Part shown: piece by piece, positions 22,557-33,919 of the stretch
Numbering within the stretch: the first letter of the stretch is position 1
Layout of the letters: every line of letters begins with the position of its first letter
Assembly: GCF_009905375.1 (NCBI RefSeq)
Contig: NC_133647.1
Coordinates: 1,054,001 to 1,118,000, forward strand
Direction: 5' to 3'
Source of the DNA: Apium graveolens
Taxonomy: Eukaryota; Streptophyta; Magnoliopsida; Apiales; Apiaceae
Length of the DNA stretch: 64,000 bases
Notes under the pieces: model-generated
Told to the model about the DNA's origin: nothing
Database searches by the model: none
The model's input: only the letters and a program-made list of their open reading frames with translations
Position numbers and translations under genes: made by a program

Positions 22557-23990
22557 TCTTTCCGGGGCAAAGTTTCTTTTCTTTTGTTTCACTGTCTTTC
22601 GGCTTGGATCCACGTTTAACTTGTGAGTTATCAGCTCCGGGTCTATGCCTGGCATATCAGCTGCTGACCATGCAAACACATCACTATTTTCTTGCAAAAA
22701 TTTCACCAACTTCCCTCTAAGGGGCTCCTCTAATGTGGCTCCAATGAAAGTAATCCTCTCAGGATTCTCGGGGTCTAAAGGAATCGAAACCAAGTCTTCT
22801 GCTGGCTTTCCTCTCTTCTCATCATTTTCTCGGACATCCATATCTTCAAGAGGAAGAACCTGACCCCCGACTCCATCTGCCCTCAAAGAGGCCACATAAC
22901 AGCTTCTAGCCATTTTTTGATCTCCTCTCTCCTCTCCAATCCCATTCCGGGTGGGAAACTTCATAACTGAATGGTAGGAAGAGGGAACTGTCTTGAAGGC
23001 ATGTATCCCTGTTCTCCCCATGATAGCATTATAAGTTGAACTAACCTTTACCTCCATAAAGTCGAACATCTGCGTTGCTTACCTCGGTTCCTGACCTATG
23101 GTGGTTGGCAACTTGATTATCCCTTCCACAGGACATTCCACTTCTGCAAATCCATATATCGGCATGTCGGTTGGTGTCAACTGGGAGTCGTTATACCCCA
23201 TCCTTAGAAAGGCGTCATGGAGCAAGATATCCACTGAAGCACCATTATCCACAAGGACCCTCTTGACCGGGCTATTTCCTATTACCGATGTTATGACCAG
23301 CGGGTCGTCATGAGGAAACTTCACACCCTGTAGGTCAGAATCATCAAAAGCCAATATTACTTCTGTCCTGGCCCTCTTCGGGGCTTCTTCAACAATATGC
23401 ATAACCTTTCTAGTATATGCTTTTCTGGAGTTTTTGGATAATCCAGCAGTAGTTGGACCTCCAAAGATCGTGTTTATCACAGGCCCTCGAGGTCGCGGCC
23501 CTCTATAAATTGTGTTTATAACTGGTCCTCTAGGCTGGGGGTTTCGCCCCTGATCGTCTTGGTCCCTCCTACAATCTTCAAAGTTCTTCCTTCCATTATT
23601 ATTCCTGTCCCCTCCTTCTCCAGTGTATTTGTTCAATCTTCCTTTTCGAATGAGGAACTCAATTTCATCTTTCAGCTGCCTACACTCATCGGTGTCGTGA
23701 CCAACATCTTTGTGAAATCTGCAATACTTGCTCTTGTCTAGCTTGGCAGGATCAGCCTTCAGGGGCTTAGGCCAACGAATATCTCGATCTTTCTCGATTT
23801 CCATCAAGATCTGGCTTCTAGGAGCATTCAGCTTAGCGTATTCGGTGAACTTTTGCCCAGGTCCTCCCTTCTTGGGGGTTAAATCAGGGTTTTGCTCGGT
23901 TCTAGGATACATGTCCTTAGCGATATACTCCAGATCAGTTTTCCGCTTCTTGCCTCCAGTGGGCTCATTACTTACTACGGTCTTCCTCAT
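22557..23990 (-). pseudogene. Tat A nucleocapsid end, protease and PR-RT linker
   Basis: The frame 23990-23079 contains the Tat-type knuckle CRFHKDVGHDTDEC (C-x2-H-x4-H-x4-C) near 23700 and the aspartic protease box RVLVDNGASVDIL near 23240; Tat copies usually have Asp-Gly-Gly or Asp-Gly-Ala here, so the Asn is odd. An in-frame stop after GQEPR interrupts it. The frame 23069-22557 carries the linker (YNAIMGRTGIHAF, DVFAWSAADMPGIDP, then FAPER) and ends at another stop. Both stops fit Gln codons (CAA) turned into TAA by C-to-T change. Protease would cut the Gag-Pol precursor. Confidence 0.85.
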
Positions 23991-23993
23991 GCT

Positions 23994-25256
23994 TTATTCA
24001 ACTTTGATATACTTCCCTGCCCTCTCCTGGAGCTGCAACATGCTTTCAGGGGGGCGTTTGGCCAAGGACATCTTAAAAAACTCATCCCTAGTTCCTTGTT
24101 GCAGTGCTATCATGGCTACCTTATCATCAAGGTCCGGGACTTTTAAAGCCTCCTTTGTGAATCGATTCAGGTAATCTCTCAAGGATTCCTTTGTCCCCTG
24201 CACAATGCTCATAAGAGATGTTGAACTTTTCTCATGAACTCTCCCACTGATGAATTGCTTAATAAAAGCCTGGCTTAATTCTCTGAACGACCCAATAGAG
24301 TTTGGGGGTAAGCGACTGTACCACCTTTGAGACATACCCGACAGGGTTTGAGGGAAGGCCCGGCACTTTATAGCATCATTCACGGGCTGCAATAGCAGTG
24401 CATTAGAGAATGTTCTAACATGATTAGCGGGATCTCCCGTGCCATCATAAGCTTTGATAGTTGGCATCTTGAACTTCCTTGAGATATGGGTATTCATTAT
24501 TCCTTCAGTGAAGGGTGGAGTAGGATCATCAGGATCTCCAAGGGGAAGAAGATTGCTCGGATCAGCCCTTGGGACAACAGCCCTTCTCTACACCGGACCG
24601 TCCAGGTCTATGTTAGGAGGAGGATTTCTCCCTCTAGGAGGTGCTTGGGGTCTGGTGGTCTGGTCCGCCTCCAAGTCGCGCCTCAGCCTTTGAATCTCAA
24701 CCTCATGAGCCCTGATCCTTTCCTGCACTTCTTGGGGATTCACCCATTGGGTGCTTTGAAGGCGTTGGCTTCCATCAGCCATCGGCTCTTTTCCAGTACG
24801 CCTCCTTCTTGGGGCCACTTCATCATCTGAAGATTCGGAGTCTCTCTCAGTTTAAGGACCAGAAAACTCCCGATCCTCGGGGATAGGAGCCAAACCTCGT
24901 ATGTAGGGGGGCGATTGCCCTCGTGCTTCACTTCGCCCAGCATGTCCACTTCCTCCAACCTTGGGGGAAAGGGACATCCCATAAGGGGGGTTAGTAGTAA
25001 CAACGGTTGAATATTCATACCCGACAGGTCGAGAATTCACAGGTACATGTACTTGTTGAACTTGAGGATTCGTACCTTAAATAGCCGGTGGAATCGTCCC
25101 TTGTGGCTGAGATTGAGTTGCCCCTATATGGGCTTCCCCTTGAGTAGATGCATAAGTTGAGTGAGGGGGTATCTCCACGGTTGACGAAATCACTTGGGCT
25201 GTCCCCAATGGTGTTCCTTCCTCCAGAGCTCTAATTGTTCTCCGTGTTCTCACCAT
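23994..25256 (-). pseudogene. Tat A gag
   Basis: The gag starts at 25256 (MVRTRRTIRALEEG) after the primer-binding site, matching Tat B (33134). The disordered N-terminal part (25256-24498) is broken by several stops, one where Tat B has Tyr (SGPYTKRD). The capsid part (24497-23994) is open: KMPTIKAYDGTGDPANHV, RAFPQTLSGMSQRWYSRLPP and LRDYLNRFTKEALKVPDL, the retrotransposon gag domain of Tat elements. It would form the particle shell. As a full-length protein it is dead. Confidence 0.88.
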
Positions 25257-25272
25257 GGTTGTTGTTGTGCTT

Positions 25273-25290
25273 TCCCACAAACGGCGCCAA
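25273..25290 (-). other. Primer-binding site of Tat A
   Basis: The minus strand reads ttggcgccgtttgtggga one base after the 5' LTR. Tat B has the same site with one difference (33101-33117). I do not assign the tRNA. Confidence 0.75.
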
Positions 25291-25291
25291 A

Positions 25292-25873
25292 TGTTATGAA
25301 TAAAAAACTAAGGTTATTATTTGCTGTATTTATTACTAAGGTTCGGGAGCTCAAGGCCTTTAATGGCTGCTCTCGTGTTTCATAGCTTAATTCTACCTTT
25401 ACGAGATGCCTACGTATCTCTGTGAATTAGATAATCAAGCCAAAAAATGTAGTTCTGATTTGTGGGGTGAGGCCCCTTATATAGATGCTGGTGGTCCTTG
25501 AATTGGACTTGATATAGGAGACTTGGTGGGCAAGTCTCATAATTAGAATGGACTTTGGAGTCCTAAATAGTAGGAAACTGATTCCTTATCCTTTCAGGTC
25601 CCTTTGAGGCTAATCTACAAGGATTTATATCCTTATCGGGACTCTTCTCAATAGCTGATTTTTCCCTTATTAATTAATTACGAAATTAATTAATATTCAG
25701 AGTTTTTGGGCCTTCTTTGTTCCATCATGCCTGATCTGGTCCATCAAGCCTGATCAATGTGTTGACCATTTTGGTCTAAATGTCATACATCTTCTTATTG
25801 GGCCTTGCAGCCCAAACCATTTATAATTACTGTAATATTTAATTGTGTAATCCGGATTTATTTATCCCTATCA
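25292..25873 (-). repeat. 5' LTR of Tat A
   Basis: 582 bp, about 97% identical by eye to 18388-18968. The TATA box ctatataagg is on the minus strand at 25484-25475, placing the promoter in the expected orientation for the minus-strand element. TSD ataga follows at 25874. Confidence 0.93.
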
Positions 25874-26888
25874 ATAGACGGATTTATTTCGTGATCGTTG
25901 CATTTTAAATGATTTTAAGGAGTTAAAATGTTATTTTCAGCATAATCTTGTAAAATCCGTATTTAATTAACCGTTCACTTGAAAATTATTCTGAAGATAT
26001 GGCTGGAAAGCTAATTTCGAGATCTACGTTTTAAAATTTTTATTCTTTGCATTCCCATCTTTTCCGAGAGAGTTGTTCATTTATCAAAATTATTTTTAGA
26101 AATTGGAATTAAAGAATAAAGGGAAGATCCTAGAAACTAGTGGGTAAAAGACCTTTATACCATTGGATACCTAGTATATATAACCTCACTCCCCTCCCCT
26201 TTTTATTTTCCTCACCCGGTTCACTCTTTTTCTATCATCTCTCTCTCTCGGCTTTCCTTCTCTCTCTCTCAGTATAATCTCTCTCTCTCTTCTTATTCCT
26301 TCCATAACCTCCATTAAAAACCAATCTTGAATCAATATTAAGCTTCTTATACCCTAAAGATGCAAGAACACATTTGCATGTAGGTGTATGTGTGTTGTGT
26401 GTGTTCGATGTGTGTGTGTTCACCGAGAACCTCTCGGTTCTTGTTGTTCTTGTCATTGTCACTTTGTTTAAGCATGATTCCTTGCAAAAGAATGATATCT
26501 AAGTTGTACATGTTAGTTATTTTGAGAAATTGATGGAAAATCGGGGGTTTTGTGGTAGGACACCCTCGAATGAGGGCACCACCGTGAAGCCACCGTCACC
26601 GGTGATGAACTCCGGTGAACCGGTGGTGAGTGATGATGTTATTACTGAGCTCTAATATTCATAAAACTTATTTTCGGTATTTTTATATGGTGATTACCTA
26701 AAAAACCGAATGGGTTTTTGATTTTTGACGTTATTGAGTTGATTCTTGTTGAACAAAGTGATCGTGGATTTTTGTTTTAGAATAATAGTGGGAAATTAGA
26801 GTGGTTATTGGTTTAAAAGAAGTGAATTGATGATTGCATGTAAGATTTCAGTATAATCGAGTAAGATAGGTTTGATTTCTAAGGGAAA

Positions 26889-28592
26889 TGAAAGAGATAT
26901 GTCCTAAGTCCAATCATGTATGAGGATTTATGAATAACTTTATGTAATCTGTTTTGATTTCATTGATATTAATAATAGGCTTGTTTTATTTTTATTACGG
27001 GCTCTATCTATTTAAATGTTTAAATAAAATATACCACAGTTTAGAGTAAAGATTTTTATGGATTGTGATGAGATCATAATAATGAGACCTAAAAGATGTA
27101 ACTCTAAACTTAAATAGTTCCTGGTCGTAGGATTACTAACTGGTAATTAATAATCCGCAAAGATCGGTACATACTATGCTTGCTTCATTATGAAGGATGT
27201 CTATTCTCATAGATATTTGTGTGGTGACACTATAGCTAGTATGTAGGTGCTTATTATAGAATAAGTTCACTGAACATGACTCACCAGCTGAACAACTGAT
27301 GGAGTTCACTCACGTGTCAACAGTTGTTCACATAGTGATAGTTGTACAAGTATCCTTAGACTTGAGGTCATCATAGTCATCTTGAGTACACTGAACTATG
27401 TTTTGGTTTAGTTCTTAGTCTCAAGGGACAATTATAAGGGCTCTACTGGGTATAGGAATTTGTACACGAAGATAGTGTATGATCAATAAAGGGTCTACCC
27501 CTTCCAATGTAGGAAGAGAATGTTAAATGCTGATCCACTTATGTTAGTTCAGGAATCTCTGGCCATAGTGAATGAAATTAGAAATGAGTTTCTAATTTAC
27601 ATTAAATAGAACTAAGCATAGTGAATGGGAAAGCAAGTGATTAAATAAGATAGGCTTGACACAAGTTCCATGCCTTGTATTTAATCGTGACATTGCAGGG
27701 TAGAAGGAATTTATTGTACGATAACTACTCACTGAATAGGTTCTTGGTAATCTAAGCAGTGAATTCGTATTATCCGGATAGTCGCGATATGCTGAGAAGT
27801 ATCCCTCATGATGTAGAATAAATATGATTAATTAATTAATCATATTTAATGAATTAGAGAATTTATAGAGATAATGATAAAATAGTTTTATTATTATTTA
27901 TTTCTACTACTGGCTTAATATTGAACCTACAGGGTCACACCATAAAAGAGAATGATTTAATGGTGGAGGAATTAACTAATAATGGCTGATATTTATTTAT
28001 TTATGAAATAAATAATTAATTGGCAAATTTAATAATTGATTAAATGAGATTTAATTGATTATAAATTTATTAAGAAATGTTCTTAATATTATTAATTAAG
28101 AATTTAATTTTTGGAAATTAAATCAAGTGAGAGAATTATTTCTAAAAAGTTTAGAAAAAGGATTAATAATTAAAAGGTGTTTTAATTATTAGTGAGAATA
28201 ATAAATGGTTAATAATAATAATATTTTATGGGAAAATTTTCAGCTGAAAATTTTGCCTATAAATATGCTATTATAAACCCTATTTTTGCCTCAACCAAAA
28301 AGATTTACAAAACCCTAATTCTCTCCATCTCCTCCTCCTTCATTACATCATTTTCTTATTGGATACCGGTGGAGTGCTTCACAATTGAGGAGCAGCTGCT
28401 AAGGATCTCCGTTTATTGTTCTTGGATTGCTATTAAAGACCTCCATCTTTCCATTAACATAAAGCTTCTTAAGGTAAACATACTGAACTACGAATTAAAT
28501 ATTATTTTTTGCATGGATCCTGCGGAGGGTTTCGGTTTTTTTTTAAGATTAAATTTATGTTTTTGCTGCGTTTATGTGCTAAAAACCCTTCA
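26889..28592 (+). mobile_element. Solo LTR of the Copia J family
   Basis: 1,704 bp from TGAAAGAGATATG to AACCCTTCA, flanked by ggaaa at 26884-26888 and 28593-28597. It is closely similar to both LTRs of element J (45556-47266 and 52205-53914). It carries a palindrome and a TATA box near 28233-28265. An ORF at 28228-28605 recurs in the sister LTRs but starts at the TATA box and shows no domain, so I treat it as noncoding. Confidence 0.93.
28233..28265 (+). promoter_or_regulatory. 22-bp palindrome abutting the TATA box of the J-family LTR
   Basis: A perfect 22-bp palindrome centred on cagctg (28233-28254) sits two bases before cctataaata (28256-28265). The same arrangement is present at 53553-53585 and, with one mismatch, at 46904-46936. 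Confidence 0.65.
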
Positions 28593-30581
28593 GGAAATGC
28601 GTTGAATGTCCAAGTTAAGGCTTAAAACAAGTTGAATTTGTGATTTAAGAACTATGCATGTCAACATTTATCTATGCATGTGTGTGTTTCTTTTGAAAAA
28701 CCCGAATGGGTCTTATGGTTAAAAGAAGATTAAATTGATTTTTGTGAGTTTATGTGCTAATTGCATTAGTTACTAGTGAGAATCAAAATGAAAACTTGGA
28801 TGCATGTCAAGATAAAGTTTTGCATGTAAGCATTTAGGCTAAAAGATGATTTAAAGGAATGAGTGGTGAATTGATCCCAAGTTTTTGTGCAATTGTGATG
28901 CTTGCATGTTAACATTTGATTCTAGGGATGTGTTTTGTGGTTATAGCCAAATGGATTATAGATATAAAAGTGATTTATTTGATGCTAAGTGAATGCATGT
29001 GAAAATTCTAAGAGATATCTGATTTGTTTGATTGTTTTGGTTAAAATTAAGTGAGAAAGGATTAAGTCGTCTAGTTACAAGGGTATATAATTGATATGAT
29101 AACTCAAGTATAGAGTTTAAAATTATATGCTATGTGTCGTGTTTGCATCGCAATATGCGATTCGATGTCTATTTGGTTAAAGTAAACAGGTTTTGGTATA
29201 AACGTGCTATGTGTTGATAATTATTATATATATATATACTCTTAGGGTTTCTCGATAAGGGTTAATTGTTAGGCATTCTGGGAACGTCGAGTGAGAATCT
29301 AATTAGGGTTTTGATTATTGGATTATACATTCGGAGCGTGAAGGCATTCGGGCTAGGAAAGGGAAAAGTGTACTAGGTGGCAGTAGTTAAACCCTTGTGA
29401 AACAGGAAAGCGAATTCATGCAACTCTACTTACTTGTGTAAGTTGTTATAGAGAGGATATTGTTCATACCATGTAGAGTATGGAACTTTTATAGCACTTG
29501 TATACCTATTATTGATTCTTGAGATACCCTATTATTGTTCTTGTGAACCTGCTATTGATAAGATTCTTGTTCAACTTTCTAGTAACCTTTTTATTGTTAT
29601 CCTGATCACCTGTTAGTACCTTGAATTCTTGTAAACCCTTTGAGAACCTCTGCGAACCCCTCGTATAATGATCCTTCATTCCCTTATAATTATATCCATA
29701 ATGATCCTGGAAACTATTTGATTCCCTTGCTTGTATACCTTGTGATCCTTTGATCAAGATCCCTAGTATTGAACTTTGCTTTCCTTTGATTTATTCACTT
29801 TCATTGAATTCTTGAAATTGAACTTAAGAACGAGTTTCAACTCGAAAGAGTCTGAATGATTTCGTATTCTTGATAATATGAAAATGAATTTAGTAAACCT
29901 TTTCTTTTCCAACACAAGGTTTTCTAAATGAATTCCTGATAGATTGGATTTAGACGTAAGAGATTAGTGGGACTAGTCCAGTCATATAAGAGGCTAGTGG
30001 GGCTAGTCCGATTTAGGGCTGAAATTATGCCATAGGTACCTTAAAGACCGGATGGAGGTCGGTACGGGCTGATCACCCGTATTATTAAAAATTGAAAGTT
30101 AAAGTAGTCCAATCAAGGGTTCCATATTATTTAAAGAGAAATTGAATTCATTATTCAGAAATTGATTCCAAAAAGGCTTGTAATGTTTTGAAAAGAGAAT
30201 TGACGTTGTTATTGATTTGCATATAGATTGTGAACCCTGATTCTTATATTGTTGTTGTCAAACATATTGATTTCCAGAGTTGAAAAGATTCTCGCTTTCC
30301 ATTTGAAAGATCATTTGAGATCCTGTTAATGATTTGTGATGAATGTCGGTTTTCACCCCATTTTGAGCTTTGAACCCTGAAAGCCCAAAGTCTTTCTTCA
30401 TAAACCGTTTCATAAGCCCAAAGACATAAATCTGCCACCTAGAAATGTTAAAATAGAATGCCTTGAGAACATGATTGGTATATTGTGGATATTGCATTGT
30501 AGAACTGTCATATATAGTTACTTGCTGAGTTTTATACTCATATGTTTTGCTTTGATCTAACCATAGCAGTTAAGCAAGAGG

Positions 30582-30704
30582 ATGGTCAGACTTAGGCACA
30601 CTGCTCGTAAGAGCGTACCTGGTGGTCCCTACCATGTTGTGGGCTTCCAGATGCCAGAGCAGGTAGTACAAGCTTTGTGTGAGCAAGCGCTTAGTCGGGA
30701 GATT
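30582..30704 (+). CDS. H3-tail-like short ORF in solo LTR F
   Basis: ATG at 30582 opens MVRLRHTARKSVPGG, matching histone H3 MARTKQTARKSTGG at M, R, T-A-R-K-S and GG. The 41-codon stretch ends at a gtaaag donor-like site (30705) in phase 0, exactly the same length as in the E LTR (45196-45318). Without splicing the frame continues to 30878. Because F is a solo LTR the downstream exon no longer exists. Confidence 0.4.
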
Positions 30705-31308
30705 GTAAAGATACAATGGGTTATCTATCGGTTTCAAGTCGAACTCGATTATGTAAATTTGGTTTTATTGTGGGTTGTAAATTATATATTTTGGTTGGTA
30801 GTTGTAATCTTATCTCAAACTTTATCCTGTTTGATCCTGTTAGTAGTAAATCGGGGTTTATACTTATTTAATTCATAGATTAAAGGTGTGTGGGTCCTCA
30901 TTTCCTAACCCCGAGATTGAGGGTGTCACAATATCTTTAGGTCTCTACATCTTCATTTGACTTATCGATATCTCTGAGACTTCTCTATAAGCCATTTTGG
31001 ACTTCTCGATAAGTCATTCCGGACTTCTCGAATGATTTCTCTATATAACTTGATCCGTGACTTGTCGATATCTTGACTTAGACCATTTTTCATAGACCAA
31101 TTTTATTCAACTCCATGCTTCTAAACTTTTCCAGAGTTCATTCCTTAACTTGAATCTATTCGTTGAAAAATCCTCCAGTCTAATCTTCTAACCTTTTTAC
31201 CACTCAAGAAATACAATACAGAATATAAAATTGATTATCAAACAACTAAATCTTAGGATTGTCAATGTGACTTAGTCTTATCATTATATAGACATGTCTT
31301 GCACAACA

Positions 31309-31459
31309 TCTTGCTATCACAAAATCAATACTATGTTATTTTTTTGTCCCGATTGGGACCATCATTAATATTTTATCTCAATCTCACATTATAATAGATT
31401 TCATTTTGACTAACTAAAGCACACAAACATATGCATACAAAATAAAAATACGTAAAGTA
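31309..31459. other. Flank between SIRE1 LTR and MITE, no feature
   Basis: AT-rich sequence, probably host or older repeat. I see nothing identifiable. Confidence 0.4.
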
Positions 31460-32549
31460 GGGCTATCAATTTTAGTTATGACTCGGGTTTGTGTCGGTTC
31501 ATATTTTTAGGTCAAATTTTAGGTCTCACACTAACCCAACTTAGAAAAATATTGACCCGCAAAATCTTGACACTAACCCAACCCGTTTATTAAAAGGTTC
31601 ACTCGGCCCGACCCGCTAATTCACTTACTCGACGAATATTTTATCTTTTAATCACATAATTATTGAAATTATTTATTAAATTTAATTAAATATTATATTT
31701 ATCGAACCATTACACTTGATTATTGTTTCAGTTTGTGTAATATAATGAACAAAATACATTTTTATGCTTAAAAATAGTATTTTTGTGTAACAAAATTATT
31801 TACATCGTATTAATGAATTGAAATTCACACACACATATATATAGGGCTAGGCTCATATGAGAATTAGTTTCCCGGAGAACCAATATATTCTATAATTATA
31901 TTTTATGTGTTCTGTAAAAAAAATTCACTATTTTTTCTTGAATTGCATAAATAATTCTCATAAATACATTTTAGTTTTACATAACACTTCATAATTTTAA
32001 TAAATATTGTCATAATTATTATACAACGCTAAATATAGAAGTATAGTATGTTCAGTGATTTGTGCATAATATATGTCTATGTTCTGTAAAAATTTCCTCA
32101 TATGTTTTTTCCAGTATACAAATTTTTGTTTTTATTAACATAACACATGCATTTTGAATAAGAGATAAAAAATATAAGAAAAATGAAGTATTCTCTAGTG
32201 TTCTCCAATTAAGATGTTCTTCATGGAACCCGACTATAAATATAAATATATATATATAATATGAAAAATAATCAAAAAGTTACTGAACCTTTATAAGTTT
32301 ATGTATAAATGGCCAATTATATTAGTAGTATAATATATATATTAATATTTTGTTTTTAAAAAATATAGTTTAACCGGTTATGCGGGTCAGGTTCGGGTTA
32401 ACCGGTTTGACCCGTAACCCGTCTTTTTTATTCGAGTAAATTTTGGCTCTGACGCATTTTCCACCCCCGTATAAGGACAACCCTAACCTGTTAAATTCGT
32501 GTCGGACTCTTGTCGGGTTTTCGGGTCATGTCCATTCTTGATAGGTCTA
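31460..32549. mobile_element. Putative nonautonomous DNA transposon with degenerate terminal inverted repeats
   Basis: The left end ggctatcaattttagttatg and the reverse complement of the right end (gacctatcaagaatggacatg) match over about 35 bp with mismatches. Both ends lead into cgggt/acccg-rich sequence, as in common plant hAT-like short elements. No transposase is encoded and no clear target duplication is visible. About 1.1 kb, including a second insertion. Confidence 0.45.
31840..32238. mobile_element. Putative MITE nested in the element above
   Basis: The left end tatagggctaggctcatatg and the reverse complement of the right end (tatagtcgggttccatgaag) share an imperfect inverted repeat of about 45 bp that includes ggagaaca on both arms. 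The insert is AT-rich, about 400 bp, with no ORF, and is flanked by TA-rich sequence. Confidence 0.45.
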
Positions 32550-32555
32550 ACGTAC

Positions 32556-33098
32556 TGATAGGGGATAAATAAATCCTGACTACTAGGCCCAATAAGAAGA
32601 TGTATGACATTCAGACCAAAAAGGTTAACACATTGATCAGGCCTGATGGACCAGATCAGGCCTGATGGAATAAAGAAGGCCCGAAACCCTGAATATTAAT
32701 TAATTTCGTAATTAATTAATAAGGGAAAGATCAGTTGTTGAGAAGAGTCCCAATAAGGACATAAATCCTTGCAGATTAGCCTCTAAGGGACCTAGAAGGA
32801 TAAAGAATCAGTTTCCTACCATTTAGGACTCCAAAGTCCATTCTAATTCTGAGACTTGGCTACCAAGTCTCCTATACCAAGTCCAATTCAAGGACCCCCA
32901 ACATCTATATAAGGGGCCTCACCCTACAAATCAGAACTACATTTTTGACTTGATCATTGGCAATCAGCAAGGTACGTAGGCATCTTGTTAAGGCAGATTG
33001 AGTCACGAAACACAAGAGCAGTCAAATCGAGCCACGAAGCTCACGTTCCTTAGTAATAAATACAGCAGTTATTATACTTTAGTTTTTGATCCATAACA
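32556..33098 (+). repeat. 5' LTR of Tat B
   Basis: 543 bp, TGATAGGGG ... CCATAACA, the same family as the Tat A LTRs but more diverged and shorter. The TATA box ctatataagg is at 32905-32914. Confidence 0.88.
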
Positions 33099-33100
33099 TT

Positions 33101-33117
33101 TGGCGCCGTCTGTGGGA
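33101..33117 (+). other. Primer-binding site of Tat B
   Basis: tggcgccgtctgtggga lies two bases after the LTR, the same site as Tat A with one base changed. Confidence 0.75.
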
Positions 33118-33133
33118 AAGCACAACAACAACC

Positions 33134-33919
33134 ATGGCGAGAACACGAAGAACAATTAGAGCCCTTGAAGGAAGAACACCAGCGGGGACAACCCAAGTGA
33201 TTTCGTCAACCATGGAGGTACCTCCTCATTCAACTTATGCAGCCACCCAAGGAGAAGCCCAGATAGGGGCAACTGAACCTCAGCCACAAGGGACGATTCC
33301 CTCGGTTACTCAAGGTACGAATCCCCAAATTCAACAACTACATGCACCTGTGAATTCTCGACCCATTGGGTATGAGTATTCAACTATTGTGACTATTAAC
33401 TCCCCATACGGGATGCCCCTTTACCCCGAGGTTGGAGGAAGCAGACATGCTGGGCGGAGTGAAGCACGAGAACGGTCGCCCCCTATATACAAGGCTTGGC
33501 TCCTATCCCGAAGGATCAAGAATTTTCTGGTCCTTACACTAAGAGAGACTCTGAATCTTCAGATGATGAAGTGGCCCCAAGAAGGAGACGTGCTGGAAAA
33601 GAGCCGATGGCTGATGGTCGTCAACGCCCTAGGAGCACCCAAGGGACAAATTCCCAAGAAGTGCAGGAAAGGATCAAGGCTCATGAAGCTGAGATTCAAA
33701 GGCTGAAGCGCGACTTGGAGGTGCACCAGAACACCAGACCCCCACTACCTCTAAGGGGGAGGAATCCTCGCCTTATCATAGACCTGGATGGTCCAAGATA
33801 GAGAAGGGATGTTGTCCCAAGGGCTGATCCAAGCAATCTTCTTCCCCTTGGAGATCCTGATGATCCTACCCAACAATTCACTGAAAAATAATGAATGCCC
33901 ATATCTCAAGAAAGTTCAA
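33134..33919 (+). pseudogene. Tat B gag N-terminus, cut by element E
   Basis: ATG at 33134 starts MARTRRTIRALEGRTPAG. The N-terminal disordered region of Tat Gag follows, with one frameshift near 33485: the frame then continues at 33496 (MAPIPKDQEFSGPYTKRD, DDEVAPRRRRAGKEP) with a short predicted helix (KAHEAEIQRLKRDLE). A stop at about 33801 corresponds to a stop in Tat A. The capsid part begins MNAHISRKFN and is broken at 33919/33920 where the E LTR starts. The rest of Tat B would lie beyond E, outside the window. Confidence 0.85.

Larger units (their letters stand above)
18388..25873 (-). mobile_element. Tat-lineage Ty3/Gypsy element (Tat A), internally deleted
   Basis: The LTRs are 18388-18968 and 25292-25873, with target duplication ataga at 18383-18387 and 25874-25878. 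By eye the LTRs differ at about 16 substitutions and one indel in 581 bp (about 3%), mostly transitions, so this is an older insertion than SIRE2. The interior carries gag, protease and RT-RNase H on the minus strand and an antisense gene on the plus strand near the 3' LTR. The archaeal-type RNase H and integrase expected after RT are missing. The RT motif set (CIDFTDLNDACPKD, NAGATYQRLVN) is diagnostic of Tat. Confidence 0.93.
17748..30930 (+). mobile_element. Solo LTR F, Tekay-type Gypsy, with two nested insertions
   Basis: It starts TGTAACGACTGGG at 17748 and ends GAGGGTGTCACA at 30930, flanked by atatc at 17743-17747 and 30931-30935. Removing Tat A and the Copia solo LTR leaves about 3,980 bp, comparable to the E LTR (about 4,130 bp), to which it is similar throughout. 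With TSD on both sides and no interior it is a solo LTR left by recombination. The remaining segments (17748-18387, 25874-26888, 28593-30930) hold a TATA-like tatatataacc near 26175, a CCGG-rich hairpin near 26597 and the H3-tail-like ORF at 30582, and otherwise no gene. Confidence 0.9.
16811..31308 (-). repeat. 5' LTR of SIRE1, split by solo LTR F
   Basis: The two halves are 16811-17747 and 30936-31308. Without the insertion and one copy of its atatc duplication the LTR is about 1,310 bp, close to the 1,318 bp of SIRE2. On the minus strand it would start TGTTGTGCAAGACATG at 31308; the 3' edge near 16811 reads ...TCTAAAA, perhaps a mutated ...CTAACA. A TATA-like ctataaattg lies near 17200 on the minus strand. 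The outer edges are inferred by analogy because the partner LTR is outside the window. Confidence 0.7.

Noticed and set aside
22645..24174. Several plus-strand ORFs of 60-148 codons opposite Tat A gag and protease
   Set aside because: They are antisense shadows of the Tat A coding frames; unlike 20123-21406 they have no promoter, intron or homologous motifs.
26235..26462. Minus-strand ORF rich in Thr/Arg/Glu
   Set aside because: It is produced by the ct and tg microsatellite tracts in the F LTR leader.
28228..28605. ORF of 125 codons shared in part by the three J-family LTRs (also 47042-47299 and 53691-53936)
   Set aside because: It starts at the TATA box in one copy, differs in length and start between copies, has no domain, and is explained by LTR sequence identity.
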